64,000 nucleotides of DNA from contig OY754973.1 of assembly GCA_963576475.1 (NCBI GenBank), positions 6,787,052 through 6,851,051 on the forward strand, read 5' to 3'. A program made the position numbers and the translations under genes. This DNA comes from Molanna angustata. Taxonomy: Eukaryota; Arthropoda; Insecta; Trichoptera; Molannidae. Position 1 is the stretch's first letter. Each line of letters starts with the position of its first letter. Below the pieces are notes generated by a model. It saw only the letters and a list, made by a program, of their open reading frames with translations. It searched no databases and was not told the DNA's origin. This document shows positions 56,761 through 64,000 of the stretch, piece after piece.

Positions 56761-57336
56761 GGGAATTTGGGGATTTATTCATTTGAATATTTGTGCGCAC
56801 GAGTATTTCAGACTTCCGTTCCTTGATCCGTCTGTCGCCGGACGCTTGTCAAAATGTTGACCAAATTAGTCAATATAAAGCGGTCGTGTTTATTGCAAGC
56901 TAGTGAGTATTCTATATTTTTATTATGCTCCCCGCTGTATCCACTTGGGGTAGTGAGGAGTAAAAAAGAAGCAGGATACAATTAATATTATTATTTTGCG
57001 ACTATTGTGTCCCCAGTACAGGTCCTACAGATGTAGAGACTGATTAGTTTCATATAGACAATAATTACGGATAATCTTCATCGCGGAATTTAATCCTAGT
57101 AAGGAAGGCACTAATATAAAAACTAATAAACATTTATAAAATTTATTAAATAAAAAAAAAATTACCACCACCACACCTCACCGGGCCCAACCCTTACCAA
57201 TGCCAACCCTTAAAGGAAATAAAAATTAACCAACCTATCTTTACCTTTAACGTCAGATTTCTCTCATAAACTGAAAATAAATGTAATACACACTATCGAA
57301 AATACTTGACATTTTTCTGTTACGTGGGAGAAACAA

Positions 57337-57460
57337 ATGGTACAAATATATGGAGTTGGTTTTCTTATTGACAAAATATACAAGAATAACATCATCAGTT
57401 TCGTGGGAATCTCTGAAAGAGTTGCCTTGTTTCAGTTAGTCTGGAAATTGGGTTGGAGGA
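57337..57460 (+). pseudogene. RTE-like endonuclease fragment
   Basis: YGVGFLIDKIYKNNIISFVG and ISERVALFQL match the core strand of LINE endonucleases (GVGFL...I..F..ISERVA). It is short and isolated, opposite in orientation to the RTE fragment at 56280-56760. Confidence 0.6.
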
Positions 57461-57839
57461 GGCCTTTACCTAAGAGAGATCCATTTTATGAAAGAAAAAA
57501 TATACTTATCTATATAAATTTGAAATACTTCACTATAACTTAACTCACTACAGAAAAAGTTGCTTTAAAAAAATGTAAAAGAAATGGAATAATAAAAGAC
57601 TATTATTATTTTTGTTAGACATTAATTTATTTCTTCTATATGATTTGTCAACGTTAATTTATTCTTTGGCCGAAAATTGATTTAATAGTGTTGTTGTAAA
57701 GATGACTTACATAGTACTTATGATTAAAAAGTACTTATCGTCATAATTTCGACAGCCCTCGGTGGGCCTTAGCTGAATTCAGGAGTCTCCTCCATTCCCG
57801 TCTCTCCGTTGCCTTATTATAAAAAGTACTTATACACAC

Positions 57840-58010
57840 TTTTATTATTGCATGGTCGTGAATGATATTTAAAAATAAAAAAAATTAAGACACTTTAATA
57901 ATCAACGAGCATAAATGTAAAAGTTTTTTTCGCAAGAATAAAGTTGTGTGGCGCTCGGTTCTCTCTGCCTTCTCCGTTAGGTACATGGCGTTATTGTATG
58001 TGTGTATTAT
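57840..58010 (+). mobile_element. RTE-like LINE 3' end, degenerate
   Basis: GTCGTGAATGATATTTAAAA, GTGGCGCTCGGTTCTCTCTG and TACATGGCGTTATTGTATGT are diverged forms of the end seen at 9230-9290. A second trace (CATACATACATACCATCATG) lies reversed at 59777-59800. Confidence 0.6.
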
Positions 58011-59883
58011 TGCAGGAAAAAATAAGCTATTCAAACTAAAAATGTCTTGCAAATTTCCTTTAAAAACACAGAACATGGAATCAATTTTATTCTCTGTTTT
58101 GTATTCGGAAAGTAACAGTTGTGTCGTTGTGTGTGAAATGTTGGCCTAGTATTGAAGCATCTTGTGAAAATGAATGTAAATATTTATGTGGAAGCGGAAC
58201 TTGCATGTTATGGTTACTATGTATATTATACAGTTCCGTCTGATGGACATTGCATTATAATAACTAATTTATACCATAAGTAGGTATGTATTTAACTATT
58301 CTTTGTACGCTCTGTGCTTTTATGAATGAATTACCTTTACCCACCTGCTCGTGATGAATGAGAATTAAAATACCGTTATATTTCTCTAAAGAAAGAGAAC
58401 CCGAATCAAGACAATTGCTGTCACTGCAAAGTAATGCATGTATGATTGTTGTAAAATGGGTCATATTTACAATCATACCTACTTTATTTACTTGTACCAT
58501 ATAAATAATATATTTAATTAACTAGTAATTAATGCAAGTTAAAAAAAGAAAGAAAAGAATCTAAAAAGTCAACAAAACATAATACATAGTAACTTCCTCC
58601 TCTCTCTTTTTTATTCATCATAACCTCACCTAAACGGCTACGCCTGTCTTAATGTGAGGCTATTCAGACAATACAATAATATACATATATACATGCATAT
58701 ATACACATACATAGATACACATACATACGCACACATCCAAACAATAATACCATAAACATCAACCATATGATCGAGATAAACAAAAAAAATAAGAATAATA
58801 ATATGAAAAAAAGAAAAGTCAGAGTAAGTATTTAAAATATATTGTTTGACAAAAAATAAAACATAAAAAATAACTTATAGAAAAATAATATATACCAATG
58901 ACACAATATATCATAGACCAATGACACATATATACACACTTACTTACATGTAGGTACATACATGTATTTACGAATTCAGTTCATTGTATTAACTTAATAA
59001 ATGTATTTATAAATAATATTTGATTCATCGTGTTTTCGGTTTGTTTTTTTTATGTTGTTTTTATTTAATTATGTTTTTCTGTGGTCACAGTCTAGCAGCA
59101 GTTCATTACAAAGTAATTAAAACCAGTCACCGTATCGTACTTAACTTCATAATAATACCCAACATATATTATAATAAATTGCAATAACTCACTGATATAT
59201 TTATGAACGTATGTGTCTTGCTTCATAAATGGTTCCTGATGACACTCAGAGCGGAAGTTAAAACTAGGTGCATGTAACACATGAGATCCAACTGTCGATA
59301 TGTGTCGTGTCTGTGTGTGTGTTCCTTATAATTTTTGATCCGCTCAATTTACAGAGCCGAAAATTTCAGAATATATTAAACAGTAATAGGCCTACCAAAC
59401 TTTTATACTCAGAATTTTGAATATTTGTTTCAGTCAGGGGATATTAACTTTTGAATTTTTACTTTATTTTTCCACTTACCTCAGTAACCATAAATAGCTA
59501 GAACGCTGAAAATTGGTATGAATATAAAAATACAAAATCTCAAATTTGGTTTTTCAAAAAAATTCTCAAACATTTTTTATTAAGAAAAATATTTTTTTAT
59601 GATAAATTTATGCGTTTAACTGCCTATATTTCCTAAGTTATATATATCAAAAAAAGCCGAAACACCCCAACTAGATAATTAATTTTTTAACAGTTTTTAT
59701 AAAAATTGAAGTGACGATATCGATTCATACAATTTGTATGGCAGTCGCCTATACACAATTATGTATCTCCAAACATACATACATACCATCATGCTGTTTT
59801 CATATTACGGATAGGAAAAAAGGACTGACCTCCATGTGTTGTATAGAAAACAAAATGTCTTAATATATTTTTATTGACAATAG

Positions 59884-61301
59884 CATCTCAATAGAGACGA
59901 AGGTGGGACATTATAGAAGAACCAGGAAATCAGGCATCTACAGGGCTTACGACCTGTCATCGGCTGGTTTACGTGATCACTTTATGCGCTTGCGCAACGT
60001 TAACCAATTATGCCTTTATTGAGTTCCCTTATCAATGTAATTTTTGAAAGTTCTATATATTAGAATAAGTGTAAACATTTCACCTGAATAATACGGAATT
60101 ATACTATTGCCATCTATGAGGTAACGAAGAAACTTTTTTACAACTTCATCTATTGAGATGTATTTATTTGTAAATAATGAAAGCAACAGTCCTTGTAAAT
60201 GAGGTGACGGACGTGACGGTGTCTCGCACAGATGTCACCTCTGAACTGCGCCAGAAATATTACTTCATTTTTGGCTTGTTTACCTACTTGTACCAATGTA
60301 AATCGAATATATTTTTTCAATTGCATATACGCAAACATTGTATTTTTCTCCCTGTCGGGAGTCAAATGATATTATATATTATTCTTAAAATATTCAATAA
60401 TTTGTATTTATGGGTTTATAGTTTGGTACTTATTCTTCAATACTATCGCTATCGACAGCTGGATCTCATGTGTTACATGCAACTAGTTTATAAAAAAAAT
60501 GTCGGAAGTAAATCTTTGGTAACTATATAACTCTGTTCAATTATTTATATAGATTTTTTTCTGAGAATTGCGGTTATCAATATTAGTAACGATGATTTAT
60601 CGAGAAAGATTGTTTTTATATGAACTTAGCCTTGATATTCACTTTTTTTGCACTCTCACAACAATAACATTCTTAATTCGTCTCAAATTTCACGGTCTAA
60701 TCAATTTCATGGTCTATTTGTTTTATTTTATTCATTGTTTTACTGTTTTCACTTTGTATTTTCTTACTAAGTATGTTGTAGTTAAGTTATATGATTTTGC
60801 AATATTCAAGATTATTTTTACTACCGTGTTTTCTGAACGGCTACTATGTGAATAATGTATCGTGTTTACTAAAAGTTTTTAACAGTATGGCATAAGTTTA
60901 TTTATTATTTTGTATCTTTCTTTACTTACGTATATAATTTGTAGGTACACTAGCGGGCTTATTTCCCATCGGCCATTTCTTCCAACCAACCAGAATTAAT
61001 TTTTAAGAGGACATATAACGCCAAATCTAGTGACTGAAAACACGATATTATGTTAAAACGGCTTAATGCACTACGAAATTAAGTGTTTGTAAGGGTGACT
61101 ATCGTGTGCGTTGAAAAGGGTTTATACGTGATTTAAGTTATCGGAAACCTAAAATTTTATTGAATTTTTGCATTTTAATAACAAACCTGACTTATCCTGA
61201 TTTGTTATCACGTAAACCAGCCGATGACACGTCGTAAGCCCAGTTGGTGCCTTGAGTTCCTGGTTCTCCTATGGTATCCTCACTTCGTCTCTATTGAGAT
61301 G
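59884..61301. mobile_element. candidate element with ~95-bp inverted repeats
   Basis: 59884-59980 and 61207-61301 are reverse complements by eye at about 80% or more: both read CATCTCAATAGAGACGAAG, then GAGAACCAGGAA or GAAGAACCAGGAA, GGGCTTACGAC, and TGTCATCGGCTGGTTTACGT. The interior of about 1.2 kb has no recognisable transposase. It may be a DNA transposon derivative or two opposite copies of a short repeat. A further CTATTGAGATG lies at 60150-60160. No target duplication was found. Confidence 0.5.
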
Positions 61302-61718
61302 TTAAAAATTTGACATAAATTGAATGTTTTTTTTTTATTTAGAAATTGAGTATTTCTCAATTTTATTTTGAACATTATGTGAAAATGAACGTTTATCGTG
61401 GACATTTTAACTCGGACATATTCCTAACCTCATCGCATTAAAGTTTTTGATGTTACAAAGGCATAAAATAATATACTAAAATAATTGATCTCGTATGATA
61501 CATGCGTTTGTTTTTTTTATTTCTATACCATTTGTTTGTAGATAAATTATCTAAACGATTTTCTTTTATGAGTTCATCGTCTTATCTAAACATTCCTTAT
61601 CTAGGAATGTTTTTAATTTTACATCTAATGAGTTTTAAGGCATTTTGTGTAGCACATATTTTTTTTTTTTTTTATTATTTTCCAGAAAAATTACAAATTA
61701 TCACATATAAATTTTAAC

Positions 61719-61763
<45 letters not shown>
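61719..61763. repeat. (TA)n microsatellite
   Basis: About 20 uninterrupted TA dinucleotides. Confidence 0.95.
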
Positions 61764-61765
<2 letters not shown>

Positions 61766-61894
61766 CAAATTGGTATAAGATTATAAACACTTAAAAGTTA
61801 CATGGAATATATCACCTCACTAGACCTAGGTCTGTTCTGGGGTGATACTATTTTTTATTAATTTTTGTCATGATGTATGTATGTATGATGTATA

Positions 61895-62240
61895 TTTGAT
61901 AATATAATGAATGCATTTAATTTTACATGTTTTTAATTTTACATCTAATGAGTTTTAAGGCATTTTGTGTAGCACATATTTGATAATATAATGAATGCAT
62001 TTAATTTTACATGTTTTTAATTTTACATCTAATGAGTTTTAAGGCATTTTGTGTAGCACATATTTGATAATATAATGAATGCATTTAATTTTACATGTTT
62101 TTAATTTTACATCTAATGAGTTTTAAGGCAATTTGTGTAGCACATATTTGATAATATAATGAATGCATTTAATTTTACATCCAATTAGTTTTAAGGCATT
62201 TTGTGTAGCACATATTTGATAATATAATGAATGCATTTAT
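61895..62240. repeat. 84-bp tandem repeat, four units plus a partial
   Basis: TTTGATAATATAATGAATGC recurs at 61895, 61979, 62063, 62147 and 62215: three spacings of 84 bp and one of 68 bp after an internal deletion. Part of the unit (TCTAATGAGTTTTAAGGCAT) also occurs once outside the array at 61607-61663, beyond the (TA)n tract. Confidence 0.9.
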
Positions 62241-62549
62241 GTTCGTTTAAAAAATGTTTCTATTCTTAACTTTCCTATCTATTTTTCATCTTGGGATTAT
62301 TTATGTTAACGTAGCTATTGGATATAATGTATCAAAATGAAACCATTTGTACATTCTAGTACTTAATACATATTATATAAGATATAGGAACATGCTGGAA
62401 ATCAGTAGTTGCTAAGGGCTTTTCTTTGAGTGATCTAATCAAATAACTCTTTCATGATTTAAACTAGTTGTTGTCATAAAATTGTTCAAGTATTTATTGG
62501 GTTATTAGTAGGTAATTAGTTTGTTTTGATTATATTAAAGCGTGTTAAA

Positions 62550-63215
62550 TAAAAATAGAGAGCGAATGGCTCGAGCAAGTCGACGAATATGTCTGTCTGG
62601 GAAGCATGTTTCAACAAAATGGACGGATTGATAAGGAGATCAAAAGAGTTATGGTAGGAAACAGAGTGTATGGTAGGAATGGAGCACTTAGAATGATCGC
62701 AACATATCAAAGGAAACCAAAGTTGCCATTCAGAACGCTATCGTAGTGCCAACTTTAACGTATACAAATGAAACCTGGATATGGAAAAAGTCGCACGAAA
62801 TCAGAATAAATGCAGTTGAAATGAGAGCATTAAGAACAATTTTGAATAGGACGATATGACAGGGTTTAGTAATGAGGATATACGGAAAGAATGTAAGATG
62901 GAGAAAGATGTCATTAATAGAATGAATGAACACATTGAAATGGTTTGGCCACATGGAAGAATGAATGAGGAACGCCTGACGAAGAAAATAAACATTGCGG
63001 ACAGGAATGGAATGAGAGTTTGGGGCCGCCCAAGGAAGGGATGGCACGACCATGTGAACGATATTCTGAAAGACGGAAATGTTCGTGAACAACAGACGGA
63101 CATGTATTAGACGATGCATGTATATTGACAAGGCGATGGATGCGTGCCAGGCTAGAAAAATGTGGCGTTCGATTCTCTCCCCGCGAGGGACATGGCGTGA
63201 TGTTATGTATGTATT
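62550..63215 (+). mobile_element. RTE-like LINE copy, 5'-truncated and frameshifted
   Basis: Starts near GCGAATGGCTCGAGCAAGTC (equivalent to the VNEYVYLGSMFQ region), then HEIRINAVEMRALRT-like text, WPHGRMNEERLTKKINIADR and WGRPRKGWHDHVNDILKDGN, and ends GACATGGCGTGATGTTATGT. Several frame changes. No clear target duplication. Confidence 0.8.
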
Positions 63216-64000
63216 GAATAATAATTTATGAATCTTACTATTCACGTACTTTCATTAATTTCTCAATGAGTCTCGTGTATAATGTGCATACTATGAGTTT
63301 CGTCGTGATGTTTTTGAGTGCATGACTATTTCATTATACCAAGTAAAGAGTGAAAACTGAGGTATATTTAAATCGAAAGAAACAGTGTTGTAGGTATTTA
63401 AAAATAATAAGAACATCTTGTATCATGTCTGATACGTAACTCTATGTAAATATAATGAACATTTCTTTACATGAAGGTTTATGAACGATGCAGTTAAAAC
63501 AGAACCGTTTTGAAGAAAACATCCTATTGTATAAATACGATGTAATTGAACATTGTACTGTTATATAAATGTCTATATTTGTCGTTCTCATTTATCTCCT
63601 CGCAGCTCGTAGAACCTTTTACGATTTTCAACATTAAGTACTAAGTTATTATTGAATTATATTTTCTTTGATCGAAAGGTTGGAACAAATTAATACGGTT
63701 ATTGTACGGTTAATTAATTGCTTGAGGTGAGAACTTCTAAGAGTTTCGAGCACCCACATACAATTAGTAATATAGGTATGTACTTAGTTATTAATTGATT
63801 ATAGTGGGTGATGTAACCGATTGAACTTGTTTTGAGACGACAACCCTTAATACAAAACAAATCTATACATTATTGTGCTAGCGGAAATCTTATGTAATAG
63901 ATTTATATTTGTGATATTTAAAATCAATTATTTTTGACCTTAAAATTAATTTGAAAATTTGAGGAATCATTTCCTTTCACTTAAATTTGTCTTCTTATCA

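Larger units (their letters stand above)
53676..64000. other. mannosidase intron 1 (continues past the window)
   Basis: No exon matching the catalytic domain was found after the donor at 53676. The intron contains SINE, RTE and inverted-repeat elements listed separately, (ACAT)n microsatellite at about 58676-58740, and long AT-rich stretches with nothing recognised (for example 53700-54950, 55270-56270, 58020-59770 and 63230-64000). Confidence 0.7.

Noticed and set aside
60177..60855. Two frames (117 and 95 codons) inside the inverted-repeat element
   Set aside because: No transposase motif or other domain; hydrophobic AT-driven composition.

Overview
This window is insect nuclear DNA, very probably from a moth or butterfly (Lepidoptera). 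It is AT-rich with long introns, and holds tRNA-derived SINEs, RTE-type LINE fragments ending in (ATGT)n, scattered GTAG/CTAC microsatellites, and two host genes recognisable by protein similarity. There is no bacterial, CRISPR or operon structure. Most of the 64 kb is intron or intergenic sequence filled by transposable elements.

Host genes, both on the + strand. (1) An echinus/USP53-USP54 type ubiquitin-specific-protease gene: three consecutive exons at 37909-38208, 42280-42426 and 42787-48021, all joined in phase 0, followed by a 3'UTR with several AATAAA signals. A Ser/Lys-rich coding exon at 15532-16137 has a phase-0 donor. It may be the gene's N-terminal exon, but I cannot prove the link and could not find the exon that should carry the catalytic cysteine. 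(2) The first coding exon (53037-53675) of a class I Golgi alpha-1,2-mannosidase (Drosophila alpha-Man-Ia/mas-1 type). Its first intron fills the rest of the window.

Mobile elements by region. 1-15 kb: noncoding, with SINEs of two families, a 5'-truncated RTE-like LINE with a 12-bp target duplication (8821-9291), and a hammerhead-like RNA motif (7644-7707). 16-37 kb (probable intron): a full-length I-clade LINE (17734-23310) with target duplications, Inr/DPE promoter signals, intact ORF2 and an ORF1 broken by a nested 164-bp insertion; an antisense CR1/jockey-type LINE (about 23586-28700) whose two ORFs are separated by an unexplained third open frame ending in a TAATG overlap with ORF2; and a minisatellite of 18 apparently identical 45-bp units (33681-34490). 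37-42 kb: an RTE insertion about 100 bp upstream of an echinus exon, a SINE nested in a dispersed repeat, and an inverted-repeat element. 48-53 kb (intergenic): an RTE fragment, a non-autonomous hAT element with a perfect 8-bp target duplication (51052-51912), a degenerate LINE and a long hairpin. 53.7-64 kb (mannosidase intron 1): SINE tails in inverted orientation, RTE fragments, a pair of ~95-bp inverted repeats (59884-61301), a (TA)n tract and an 84-bp tandem repeat.

The host genes do not form a functional unit. One encodes a deubiquitinase-family protein acting in epithelial or cell-contact biology and the other an N-glycan-trimming enzyme. The clearest signals for follow-up are the extra ORF in the CR1-like LINE, the fold-back junction of the nested insertion in the I-clade LINE, the hammerhead-like motif, the homogeneous minisatellite, and the apparently missing Cys-box exon of echinus.
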